A DNA stretch of 64,000 nt, taken from NCBI GenBank assembly GCA_965644315.1, contig CBFFRQ010000018.1, positions 930,001 to 994,000 of the forward strand, in the 5' to 3' direction. The notes below the pieces were generated by a model. That model was not told where the DNA came from. It did not search any database and saw only the letters and a list, made by a program, of their open reading frames with translations. How positions within the stretch are numbered: position 1 is the first letter of the stretch; every line of letters starts with the position of its first letter. Origin of the DNA: Caecitellus pseudoparvulus. Lineage: Eukaryota; Bigyra: Bicosoecida. Both the position numbers and the translations under genes were made by a program. Below, piece after piece: positions 48,861-58,372 of the stretch.

Positions 48861-50657
48861 ATGGCATCCAAAACCAAGATCGTCAAAGAACTGCTTAAAG
48901 CAGGGGTGAGTTACACGCCAGTCTTTGCCTGCTTCTCGAGCGCGCTTTGGCGCAAGAGTTTCGGCTGTCACCGCGTGCACCAGAAATTTGAGGACATCGC
49001 CGAGCGATTCGGGGCCAAGGCACTCAAGAAAGCAGAGGAGTATGCACTCAAACATGGATTACTGAAAGCTGGGACCCCGCGCCATGCAGAGGTGAGGGAG
49101 CGGCGCCCTGCACAACGAGGCACTGGCGTGGAAACGCAGCAATGCTCGCCACCTTGCGCCACCACCGCACAGGTGGCCAGGCTGCTTGGGGGCGGTGATG
49201 CAGAAACCAGCGTCACAATCACGGGCTCTGCAGGCTCCAAGCGCGTGCAAGCCGTCACAAAGGTCGCTGCGCAGCCTGCCATGCACTCCCAGCCAAGTGC
49301 TGTGCGGCCCCCTGACTTCACTGCTGCGGCAGAGAAAGCAAAAAAGCGCAAAGCGGTCAAGCTTGGAATCAAGGCAAAGTCGAAATTGGGGGGTTCAAAG
49401 CGCTCTTCCCTGCCAAGCCATGACGATTCAGCGGCCACCTCATTGAAGCGCCGGCCTGCAGCAGCAGGGGCTGGGCTTGACGAGTATGAGGCCAAGGAGC
49501 TCCACGACGAGCCGCTCTTCTTGCAGCACGCAAGCACCGCTGCAAGAGTCAAAGAATCGGAGTATGACATGGAAAAGCTGCCGCTGAATGCGGAAGGCGA
49601 GCATGACTGGCTGAACGCAGACAGCCGCCTGCCGCGACAACTCAGCACCATGGACTACTACAAGTACACTCCCGTGGAGGGGTCAGCGGTGGTGCTCATA
49701 CTTCCTGCTTGGGACCTTTGGCGGCGGGAGCACGCATCTGACTTCCAAGCAGCTGCCGATGCGGTGCCGGACGGCGACAGCCGGGAGGTACGCTTCGACG
49801 AGCGCTTTCAGCAGCCTGAAGGGGTTGTGTTTGCGACCGTCGAGAGCAAGACACCTGCCCACACAGACGCGCTTGGAGGGCAGTGGTTCTGGCTTACACT
49901 TCAGCCCGAGGGCAGCAGCTCGCAAGGAGAGAAGCTGCCTCGCATCGAGGTGCCTTGGGTCGCTGCGGACGCAGACTGCGCACACCTGCCCAGCTTCATT
50001 GTGCTGCGAGACGCGTACGAGCGTGCCGTCACAAAAACTTGGAAGCCAGGCATGCAGATCGCAGTGAAGTTTGCGCACCCGAACCCTCCGCACAGCGATG
50101 CAGCGGAGGTGTACGAAGGCCGGGTGTACCACGTTGGGCCTGCTGACGCCAGATCACAGTACCCACGCGCCGAGTTCCAGAAGCTGCACGTAGTCTGGTA
50201 CGAGCAAGAGATGGTCACTCGCAAGTGGCGCATTGACTTTTGCCAGACGGACAACCTGATTAGCCCATGGGAAGTCCATGAAGGCACCTCTGTGTACGTG
50301 AAGCCTGAAAATGTGGGCTTGTACGCCACCGACGTGCCCCAGCTCAGCGACGCTGAGGAAGTTGTCCAGTACCTCATGCAGACGGAATGCGGGCGGGCCT
50401 TCCGCTCCCCAGTCCCACGTCGGGGGAACGCGGACTACTACCGCAAGGTGAAGCACCCCATGGACCTGGGCACCATGCTTGCCTCAGCCAAGAGCGGAAA
50501 GTATGCAGGTCCAGCTGGCGTGAGCGCCATGTGGGAGGCTTGTCGTCTCATCATCAAGAACGCAAAGTCCTACAACGCTCCTGAGCGCTTCGAGTGGCGC
50601 CTTGCTGATATGCTGGAGCGCGAAGCCCGCCGGGTCAAGAGCAGGTTTGGCAAGTAA
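48861..50657 (+). CDS. Bromodomain protein with PHIP/BRWD-like Tudor-type region
   Basis: This is a probable chromatin reader in the nucleus. From ATG 48861 the frame is open to TAA at 50657 (598 residues). The C-terminal 95 residues are a bromodomain: VVQYLMQTECGRAFRSPV, RGNADYYRKVKHPMDLGTM, the acetyl-Lys Asn in NAKSYN, and a helical end. Before it, KPGMQIAVKFAHPN, EYxGRVYHVGP-like, LHVVWYEQE and NLISPWEVH resemble the Tudor-like region preceding bromodomain 1 of BRWD/PHIP proteins; WD repeats are absent. A basic linker (AKKRKAVKLGIKAKSKLGGSKRSS) looks like a nuclear signal. Two segments, 48906-48983 (78 nt) and 49092-49172 (81 nt), have GT..AG ends and poor coding character and may be stopless in-frame introns, giving 545 residues. 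Confidence 0.78.
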   Translation: MASKTKIVKELLKAGVSYTPVFACFSSALWRKSFGCHRVHQKFEDIAERFGAKALKKAEEYALKHGLLKAGTPRHAEVRERRPAQRGTGVETQQCSPPCATTAQVARLLGGGDAETSVTITGSAGSKRVQAVTKVAAQPAMHSQPSAVRPPDFTAAAEKAKKRKAVKLGIKAKSKLGGSKRSSLPSHDDSAATSLKRRPAAAGAGLDEYEAKELHDEPLFLQHASTAARVKESEYDMEKLPLNAEGEHDWLNADSRLPRQLSTMDYYKYTPVEGSAVVLILPAWDLWRREHASDFQAAADAVPDGDSREVRFDERFQQPEGVVFATVESKTPAHTDALGGQWFWLTLQPEGSSSQGEKLPRIEVPWVAADADCAHLPSFIVLRDAYERAVTKTWKPGMQIAVKFAHPNPPHSDAAEVYEGRVYHVGPADARSQYPRAEFQKLHVVWYEQEMVTRKWRIDFCQTDNLISPWEVHEGTSVYVKPENVGLYATDVPQLSDAEEVVQYLMQTECGRAFRSPVPRRGNADYYRKVKHPMDLGTMLASAKSGKYAGPAGVSAMWEACRLIIKNAKSYNAPERFEWRLADMLEREARRVKSRFGK

Positions 50658-50672
50658 CCTCGTGAGACGCAG

Positions 50673-52273
50673 CTACAGCACCTGGCCTAGCCACGGCTCG
50701 ATGGGCTTGAAGCCTCGTCGACGAAGCACAGATGCTTTTGATGTGAGGCGGACTGAAAATGCAGCTGGCTTCTTGAGAATGTACGCCTCCCCATCCACCT
50801 GCAGCGGCAGGTCGCCTCGGAAGGACTCGGAGAACTGCAGCCGGGCTCCGCTCGCCTTGGCCAGCTGATGCAGTCCACCCACAAAATTCACGTGAGTCAT
50901 GGTTGTCCAGCCGAGTTGCAACAGTGTGGACGAACCCAGGACCTCCAGGATCCCGTCGCTCTCGACCGACGCACTGAGCTCCCTGGGCGGAAGAGGCCAA
51001 GGCTGCCCTGCGTCTCCAGCAGCTCGCATGGCCTCATAGCGCGACCTCGGCAGCTGTGTAGCCAGCTTCCAAAGCGGGCAACCCCCTCCATAGGAGTGCG
51101 CATTTAGAAACATCAGTGTGTGGTAGGTGCCCACGGCGGAAGCATCAAGCTCCAGAGCCCGAGTGAAGGAGGCGTCAGGCTCGCTTGCCCCTTCGGCATC
51201 GCCCGGTGGGGCCATGCTCCACCTACGGATGCCAGCGGTTACAGGCATGCTAGGTGTGGCCACTGTGATACAACCAGCGGCCCCATACACCATGCGGTTC
51301 AAAAACCTGCTGCCGAGTCGGTGCAGCTCCACGGCATGCACCAGCCTTGCGTCCATGCCCAACGAAGTGTAGTTGATGCAGGGCAGACTGAGCTGGCTCT
51401 GCGGGAGGGTGGTGACGGCCCCTGATCGCACTTGGGTGATGGCGCCACTGCTTTCCTGTACCGAGAAGTCCACCGTCCACATGTCGTGCTGGATGGTCTC
51501 GGCTGCGCGCAGGTCCCTCAGCCACCCTCGCATGCCAGCCTGACACAGCAAGGCGGACATGTCGGGGGCAGCCACTCCCCACCCGAGCAGGCCTGACATG
51601 TCATTACCTGTTCCGAGCGGCACTGTCGCCAGGGGAACGTGAGAGAAGGCTGTGCCCTTCAAGGCAGACAGCACACGGACGACTGAGCCATCCCCGCCTG
51701 CCACCACGATGCGCATGAGTGGCAACGGTGGGGGCAGGTCTGCACCGGTGGGATGGGCCTGCCTGGCCCTTTCTTGCACCTCTTGCATCAACTGCATGGC
51801 CTTCTCGATGCCCCCCTCGTCCAGCGACAAAGCGTGGCAATTCGGGCCCAGGAAAGCAGGCATCCAGCGGGCCACCAGCAGGCCATGCCCCTGGTTTGCC
51901 CCAGGGTGGTACAGCAAGAAGACAAACTCATCTTCCCGTAAAAGACCCGGTGCTGCGTAATCCTGCTTCGCCTCCGCGATCGCTGCTAGGGCTGCGGTGC
52001 ACAGCAACGTGGCGTTGCACAGGGAAGCGCTGCAGACAAAGCAGGCAGGCCAGGAAGCTTACCGGCAACCTCTTTGCGTCGACGGCACTGTGCCTCCCGT
52101 TGCCGCAAGAGATGTAAGACGCCAGCGACTGCACTGCAGCCTAAGATTGTGTGGGCGACAGAGGAATGAAAGGGCAGGGATCGAAGGGCAGTCGAGACAG
52201 TGGCAGGCACAGCTGCGAGTGCTGTGCCAGCCGAATTCCGCAGCCAAGCTGCGACTGCGCCTGGAGAGTCCAT
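50673..52273 (-). CDS. Diacylglycerol kinase
   Basis: It phosphorylates diacylglycerol to phosphatidic acid. Exon 1 (52273-52063) and exon 2 (51991-50673) join across a 71-nt intron to 509 residues. The N-terminus is hydrophobic (SSVAHTILGCSAVAGVLHLL) and may be a membrane anchor. The catalytic domain has NQGHGLLV, RIVVAGGDGSVVRVLSAL (the GGDG ATP loop) and PLATVPLGTGNDMSGLLGWG. The accessory domain has NYTSLGMDARLVHAVELHR, FLNAHSYGGGCPLW, SVESDGILEVLG and LPLQVDGEAY. No C1 zinc fingers or EF-hands are seen, as in short plant-type DGKs. It is convergent with the bromodomain gene (15 bp between stops, no AATGCA). The upstream gene on the same strand ends 145 bp away. Confidence 0.9.
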
Positions 52274-52418
52274 CGGAGGGCGCCAGAGCAAGAATGCAGT
52301 GCTTCGTTTAGCAAACAATTGTCACTGGAGGGCGGCGTAGGGTGGGAAGTGCGCGTTGGCGTCAATTGTCTGGCGCTGTGCGAATCGAAGCGCGGCTGGT
52401 CTGCAGCAGCGCAGCATC

Positions 52419-54445
52419 TCATGAAAGGGCGGCAAACATCTCAGCGAGCTGGTCGTGTTCATGGCCACCAAGATCCGCTTCAGAGCAAATCGCAGCCAAG
52501 GACTCTTCTGCAAGGAAAGTGCACACCATCCGCCCTGTTGCCACCAGGGCAGCACCCATGTCCACCTGAGCAGACGCCTGCGTTGCGTCAAAGCAACGGA
52601 CCCCCTGGCCGAACCACAATGCCACCAACTTGGGCGCCCCAGCCTCGGATGGGCCAGGGATGCATGTTCCGTGCGGGGCGTCAGAGGGGCGTCTTGGTCG
52701 CCGAGAGGCAGCCCGCAGAGTGCGGACCAACACATCAGCCAGGAGCTCCTGCACCTCATACTGATCAGACACAACGGTCAGGACCGAGACGAGACACTGC
52801 AAGGGCCGCGACATCTGCCAAAACTCGCCCCAACGTCCAGTTGCCTGTGCCAGTCGTGCCCAGTTCTTCATCAAATGCAGCTGGTGGCCTGAAATAGTGA
52901 GGAGAGTGTTGTAGGCAAGCGCAGTCCGGTCGGCTGGCGAGTGCCACTCTGACAACAGTGCAAGCTGTAAAGCACAGAAGGAGCAGACAGTCATGCTCGG
53001 GTGATCAACTCCACTTCGTACGCAGTGAGATGCAGTCTTCCCCAGCACTGCAGCCATGGTGCGCACAATATCAGCCGAGTCAGCGGCTGCAGGGACCGCC
53101 ATCGCAACGTGAGCAAGGCACGCCACCAACACTGCCAATGGCTGGACGTCGCCTTCAAAGCCTCGGGCCCGGCGACACAGGACAGAGAGAACCTTCATGG
53201 CAAGAGGTGGTGACACGGCATGCGCGAGGTCTGCAGCCAACCTGTACGCCGCTGCCCTGGACTCCACTGCTGGGCTCGTCAACGCACGATTTAGCAGCCC
53301 AAGTATGCTGTCGGGGTGCGTTGCGCCAAACTCCCCCAGCATGGGGGGCAGCGGGAGCGCATCGTCCATGGTGGGTGCTCCAGCCTTGCTGCTGAGCAGG
53401 GGCACAGTGGCCAAGGCTGCTAGGGAGTGAGAGGTCCCAAGGTGGCGGCCCAGCAGCAGTACTCGAAGGCACACCAGCTGCTGATCCAACGCTGCGTCAG
53501 AGAAGCAATGCAGCACCCTGGCTGCACGTGGGAAGCGTAGTACTTGCAGAGTGTCATCTCCAGACCTCACTCCAAGGTCTGTTTGGCATCCAAGCTGCAC
53601 GATGTTCGCGATGACTGCCAACGGAGCAGCCGGCGGAAAGGCACGCCTCCTGATGCATCGCAGGGCCATGTCTGGGCTCATAAGGTAGTGAAGTTGGGGT
53701 GGAATGTCCTGTGGACACGCTTCCCATCCGACTTGCCCTGCCTTTGCCAGCCACCTGTGCCCAGGCAACGCCAGTCTGCGTTTCACAGGACAAGCAACGC
53801 AGCAAGCCAGGCACCTTACAGCAAAGCAAGCTGTTCATCAGACAAGGGTTCTCCAGCTTCCCTCGCTGCCATGGCGGGAAGACTCACAGCAAGGAATTCT
53901 GCGGGCACCGTGTTGCTGTAAGCAACGGCGCCCAGCGTGCGATGTAGCTGAGGAAACGCAGGCAGGTGAGCGTCAGGAAGCACCTTTACAGGGCTGGCAA
54001 CGAGGGAGGCTGCGCAGCCCCTCTGCGAAGAGCCAAAGACTGAAGCAGCAGTTGTACAGGCTGTGGCAAACTTGGAAGGCAAAGCACTCCTGAATCTATT
54101 TTGGCCTGCATACCCAGCTGCTTCGGGACACTGGCGAACTGCACTGCGTCGCCAATCCAACTGGGTGTGATCGCGGGCCAGCCGCCACCATGTCACAAGT
54201 GCGTGCATCTTGCGCACGGCCACACTGGCGCATGCCAGACAGCCTGCTTGGTCGCTTGCTCGTCGTGTGCCTGCCTGGTGCCTCTTGAGCAGGCAGGCTG
54301 GCTGAACGATCACGCACTTCCCGCGTCGCTGTGCAGTTTCCGACCTTGGCAGGTCGAGGGCGGCAGCAGCTTCCCACCTTGAGTTCTGGGGGGCAGGCTG
54401 TGGGGAAAAGACAAGGTATGTGTGTGATTTCACGCCTGGTGCCAT
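52419..54445 (-). CDS. Unidentified helical protein (653 aa)
   Basis: Exons (minus) 54445-53820 and 53754-52419 join in phase across a 65-nt intron (GTAAGG..CACAG). The product begins MAPGVKSHTYLVFSPQ. Residues about 90-205 are basic and helical, with LPSKFATACTTAASVFG and PVKVLPDAHLPAFPQLHRTLG. After the intron come many short hydrophobic helices (LAVLVACLAHVAMAVP, LQLALLSEWHSP, LQCLVSVLTVVSDQYEVQELLADVLV) that suggest an alpha-solenoid. There is no catalytic motif or membrane span. The C-terminal 100 residues contain an Arg/Pro-rich segment. I do not recognise the family. A FAST-kinase-like or armadillo-type helical repeat is possible but unsupported. It diverges from the kinase gene over 115 bp. 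Confidence 0.55.
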
Positions 54446-54560
54446 GAACAGTGCGATGCGCTGCGCGCCCGTGCTCCATGAAGGCGCGGGACTTCGCTTT
54501 CGGTTTCACCCGCGTTTCCCTGTGCATCGGAGCACCTGAACCCAACGGCCACTGCAAAGC

Positions 54561-57500
54561 ATGTGTAACGCCCTCCTTCTCCCTGACTCCGCAGGGACTG
54601 CTGCATTTGGGGAATACCCTGACTCGCCCGAGGCTGACTCGGGCAAGCCGGCAGGCTTCTCCACGCCCCCAAAGCCTGGCCGGTGGCAGTCTCGCACGCC
54701 CGGCTCGGGCGCCTCCACCTCAGGCTCCACAGCGCTGCCCTCCCTACCAGGAGGCGGGGTAACGTCTGTCGGAACGCCTCCCACCAGCACACCCTTACGT
54801 GAGCGGGCTGGCGCCCAGTCCTCCTTTGGCCGGCACTCTGGGCTGGGCTCGGAGGCGCAGGCGACGCCCAGCTCCTTGCCTCCGCGCGCAGACACCGCGC
54901 CTTCCAGCGGCTCCACACCGCTGCGCCCTTCACCCCCCAGCACCGGTGCAACCTTCGATGGCAGCCCCGCAGCGGGCCCCCGTGGTAGGCGTCCCTCAGG
55001 GGGTGGCTCCCGGCTAGCCGCGGCGCTGGGCCCCCTCACAGGGCCCGTGCCGTCCCCCCCCGGGGCCCCGGCGCAGGAGCCCGCTGGGGCAGGAGCCGCG
55101 GAAGTCGAGGCAGTGATCACGGAGTCTGATCTAGGCAGTGGCGTGCCCTCACCCGACCTGGGTGCTTCCATGCTGAGCTCTGGCACCTTTGAGACCACGC
55201 ACCATTCCGTGGGCGGCAGCGCCTTCTATGACTCGCAGGAGATGTCAGACAGCGGCTTTGGCGGTGTCAGCTTGGCAGACGCCGCGCGGCGTCAGCGCGC
55301 CAAGGTCAACTTGGACCTTGCAGGCATTCGACTGGGGGACTCACAGCAGGGCGTCGGCAAGCCGCCCACTGCCGGGCACGGCATCTCCCTGGCCCTGCCG
55401 GCGGGCGGCGGTGCTAGCCCCCAGCGCACGCCTGGCAGCGTGGGAGGCGACACCAAGAACTCGGGGCGTGCCGGCAACTCCCTCTCTGCGCGTCGGAGGA
55501 TGGGGTTGAAGCTGAGCATGGCTGGTGGTGTGGGGGGGGGCTCGGCAGGAGACGTCGGCTCCAGCGTGGGCTCTTCCACAGCAGGGGGGGGTGGGGGGGG
55601 GCCGCCCCGCCCACCATCCGCCATGGAGCCTGACAAAGCCCCCGCACCCGAGCCCACCGCTGAAGCTGGTGTGGAGGGCGACCGTGCCGACTGGGAGTGG
55701 GATGCCGGGTCGGGGGAGTGGCGGCAACGAGGCCAGGCGGGCGGCTTGCCCGGCGGCGGAGCCCAGGGCATGTCCCCGGAGCAGTACGCCATGTCTGCCA
55801 GCGGCGTGATCAATCTGGGGGACGGCCTGCAGCTGGGCCAGCAAGGCATTACCTCCGGGCGGGAGGGCGAGGGGAAGCAGGGCGCCTCCGAATCGTCTGA
55901 GGTCACCTTGGATGATGCCAAGGTCTTTGCTGCGGCAGCCAGGCACTACGCGCGAGACTCGAACGCGGCAGAGGAGCTGGTCATGCTGAATTCCCTGGGC
56001 GCAGGCGCGTCCGGCAGCGTCCGGCGGGCACTGCACCTGCCCACCATGCAGCTGGTGGCTGTGAAGAGTGTGCGGGTGTACGACGTGGAGCGCCGACAGC
56101 AAATGGCGGCGGAGCTCAAGACGCTGTACGCCAACATGGTGCCACTGCGCACGTGGACGCAGCGGCCCACGCTGAGAGACTCCCCCCGTGCCGCGGGCGC
56201 TCTGGGCGTGATGGGGGACAGTCTGGCCCTGGATGCGACCTTCGGCGGGTCCCTGGATGCCTCCGCCTCTGCCGACGAAGGCAACCAGGCGCCGGCCCCG
56301 AACTTGGTGAAGTTCTTCGACGCCTTCACCGTGCCCACCGCCGGCACCGTGAACATCGTCATGGAGTACATGGGGGGCGGGTCCTGGGAAGACATCGTCA
56401 AGCGGGGCGGCTGCCAGCACGAACGCCTGCTGGCGCTGATGACCATGCAGGCGCTGCAGGGCTTGGCGTGGCTGCACGGCCACAAGCAGCTGCACCGCGA
56501 CATCAAGCCTGCCAACATCCTCATCACGCGGGACGGGCTGACCTCCAAGCTCGCCGATTTCGGCATCGCCAAGCAGTTGACTGGGACGCAGGAGAAGGCC
56601 CAGACATGGGTGGGCACCATGGTGTACATGTCGCCTGAGCGCATCGGCTCGGGCGGCGGCTACTCCTACCCAGCGGACATTTGGTCATTCGGGCTGTCCC
56701 TGCTGGCTGTCGCCGCTGGGCGCTTCCCGTACGACCAGAAGGGCTTCTGGGACATCTCCCGGGCTGTGAAGGAGGCGCCAGCCCCCACGCACATCCTGCG
56801 GGAGCCGCACGGCTCGCCAGCCGCACAGCACACGTACTCGCAGGAGTTCTTTGACTTCCTGGAAGCCTGCATGGTGAAGGAGCCCGAGCGGCGCCCCTCC
56901 GCCGCCATGCTGCTGCACCACCCTTTCCTCAAACAGGTGGGCGTGTCGGGCACGTTTGCTGCCCAGGAAGCCCTGGGCTCCACCCTGCGCGCATCCTCCC
57001 TCATTGATGCCAGTGGAGGGGGGGGGGCAGCAACCCGGGCTGGAGACAAGGCGCCCGGGACTGGGGCGCCGCCGCGTGCGCCGCCCTCCACGCCGGCTGA
57101 CAGCGGCTCCCTGCCCATTGCGCTGGTGGCTGCAGGGGCGGCGGCGACGTCCAGGCCCAACATGAGCCGGGCAGACCTGGCGCAGCTCGTTGTGGAAGTG
57201 CTGGACAAGAAGTGGGGCGAGTTCGTCTCCTACTACCGCAGGGTGCGGGTGAAGACGCAGCAGGGCTCGCACAACGCCCGGCGCAAGGACATGTACGACC
57301 TGGACGAGAGCACGTTCAACGACGACCTGGCTGCCCGCTTCATCGTGCAACAGGGTCTGAGCAAGACCATGACCCGGCGCATCGAGACGCGCATCAGCGT
57401 GAACTTGACCCAGACGTTGGGAGGCACGGGGGGGGTCGGACGCGCAGGAGCCCCCCCCCGGAGCCGCCCCCCTCTCCGCCGCTCTGCTACAAACTCCAGC

Positions 57501-58241
57501 CTCGTAGAGCAGAGCGAGGGGGATCTCCTGGATAAAATCTCCAAGACGCAGCTCATGTCTGCCTCTGACATCCGGCAGATGGCAGCAGCGGCCAAGGCAC
57601 GACTCGGGCAGTCTGCCGGCGCACCGCCCCTCAAACGGGGCACTGCTTGGGGTGATGCCCCCGCGCCGGCCCCAGCCTCCTCTGCAGCCGGTGCAGGGGA
57701 GGCAGTGCCATCCATGACGAAGGGCACAGCAGGCCGCGCGACGCCTGAGGAACTCGCCTCTCTGAACATGGACAACCTGCGGGAAATGCTGACGAGCCGC
57801 ACAGATTTCGTGCGACTGAGCAAGCAGACGGGCACTGACCGGGCCGTCCTGCGGGATGCATTTAACCAGGCCATCATCTCCAAGCTCAGCGGCAAGCGGG
57901 CCAAGCACGCCTTCAAAGACGTTTTTAAACCCACCAAGCGGTCGGGCAGCAGTCGCAGTTCTGCAGCACCGCGGGGCGGCGCTGCAAAGGGCTCTGGTGG
58001 GAACCCCCCTCCTCTCCTGTCGCGCAAGTCGTTGAAGGACGTCATGGGTGCCTCTGGGCACCTGCCTGGCTCAGGGGGGGGCAGCCTGGGCATCGGCAGT
58101 GGCGGGATCGCTGCACCGCATCAGGCCTCCGGCAGCAAGCGCAAGTCGGACACTGTGCGCACTGAGTCCTCGGGTGCCGGGACAGAGGTGAGCATGGCTG
58201 ACTTGGTGAAAGGGTTCGTCATTCGGGAGGAGGGAGAGTGA
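54561..58241 (+). CDS. MAP2K-like protein kinase with long flanking regions (1,226 aa)
   Basis: This intronless frame encodes a Ser/Thr or dual-specificity kinase. Residues 1-465 are low-complexity (Gly, Ser, Pro, Ala). The kinase domain spans about 470-795: GAGASGSV, VAVKSVRV (Lys), HRDIKPANI, DFGIAKQL, then VGTMVYMSPERI and PADIWSFGLSLLAVAAGRFPYD. The last two resemble MAP2K/STE7 kinases. An insertion of about 55 residues lies between helix C and strand 4 (TWTQRPTLRDSP...GNQAPAPN). Downstream, residues about 868-955 form a conserved-looking module (LVVEVLDKKWGEFVSYYRR, MYDLDESTFNDDLAARF, TRRIETRISVNL) I cannot name. The C-terminus is basic then ends LVKGFVIREEGE. G-runs at 55537 and 55590 code for Gly tracts and may be prone to sequencing error. 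Confidence 0.85.
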   Translation: MCNALLLPDSAGTAAFGEYPDSPEADSGKPAGFSTPPKPGRWQSRTPGSGASTSGSTALPSLPGGGVTSVGTPPTSTPLRERAGAQSSFGRHSGLGSEAQATPSSLPPRADTAPSSGSTPLRPSPPSTGATFDGSPAAGPRGRRPSGGGSRLAAALGPLTGPVPSPPGAPAQEPAGAGAAEVEAVITESDLGSGVPSPDLGASMLSSGTFETTHHSVGGSAFYDSQEMSDSGFGGVSLADAARRQRAKVNLDLAGIRLGDSQQGVGKPPTAGHGISLALPAGGGASPQRTPGSVGGDTKNSGRAGNSLSARRRMGLKLSMAGGVGGGSAGDVGSSVGSSTAGGGGGGPPRPPSAMEPDKAPAPEPTAEAGVEGDRADWEWDAGSGEWRQRGQAGGLPGGGAQGMSPEQYAMSASGVINLGDGLQLGQQGITSGREGEGKQGASESSEVTLDDAKVFAAAARHYARDSNAAEELVMLNSLGAGASGSVRRALHLPTMQLVAVKSVRVYDVERRQQMAAELKTLYANMVPLRTWTQRPTLRDSPRAAGALGVMGDSLALDATFGGSLDASASADEGNQAPAPNLVKFFDAFTVPTAGTVNIVMEYMGGGSWEDIVKRGGCQHERLLALMTMQALQGLAWLHGHKQLHRDIKPANILITRDGLTSKLADFGIAKQLTGTQEKAQTWVGTMVYMSPERIGSGGGYSYPADIWSFGLSLLAVAAGRFPYDQKGFWDISRAVKEAPAPTHILREPHGSPAAQHTYSQEFFDFLEACMVKEPERRPSAAMLLHHPFLKQVGVSGTFAAQEALGSTLRASSLIDASGGGGAATRAGDKAPGTGAPPRAPPSTPADSGSLPIALVAAGAAATSRPNMSRADLAQLVVEVLDKKWGEFVSYYRRVRVKTQQGSHNARRKDMYDLDESTFNDDLAARFIVQQGLSKTMTRRIETRISVNLTQTLGGTGGVGRAGAPPRSRPPLRRSATNSSLVEQSEGDLLDKISKTQLMSASDIRQMAAAAKARLGQSAGAPPLKRGTAWGDAPAPAPASSAAGAGEAVPSMTKGTAGRATPEELASLNMDNLREMLTSRTDFVRLSKQTGTDRAVLRDAFNQAIISKLSGKRAKHAFKDVFKPTKRSGSSRSSAAPRGGAAKGSGGNPPPLLSRKSLKDVMGASGHLPGSGGGSLGIGSGGIAAPHQASGSKRKSDTVRTESSGAGTEVSMADLVKGFVIREEGE

Positions 58242-58249
58242 CGGCGAGC

Positions 58250-58256
58250 AATGCAT
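58250..58256 (+). terminator. AATGCAT 3' element after the kinase gene
   Basis: GCAATGCATG begins 9 nt after the TGA at 58239-58241. Confidence 0.45.
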
Positions 58257-58372
58257 GTGGAGTCGCAGCAAGCCCCCGTCGGCAACAAATTCTGTCAGGC
58301 ACACAGGTCGCTGCACGCCCCAGGCACTTCGCAGACCCCACTTGCGCTTCTGGTGACGCTGTATCAATCAGC

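Noticed and set aside
50673-52007. DAGK as a single exon beginning at 52007
   Set aside because: That codon is TTG. A spliced exon from ATG 52273 joins in phase at 52063/51991 and restores a full N-terminus.
54480-54596. A short intron just before the kinase coding region (GTAACG..CCGCAG)
   Set aside because: The implied intron (54566-54595) would be only 30 nt, shorter than any other here, and the ATG at 54561 reads through without it.
57856-57863. ATGCATTT inside the kinase gene and AATGCATG at 36062 in a SET-gene intron
   Set aside because: These copies of the 3' element core are not next to stop codons; they are treated as background and show that the motif alone is not sufficient.
56685-58061. 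458-residue minus-strand frame opposite the kinase gene
   Set aside because: Shadow frame of the conserved kinase domain on the other strand.
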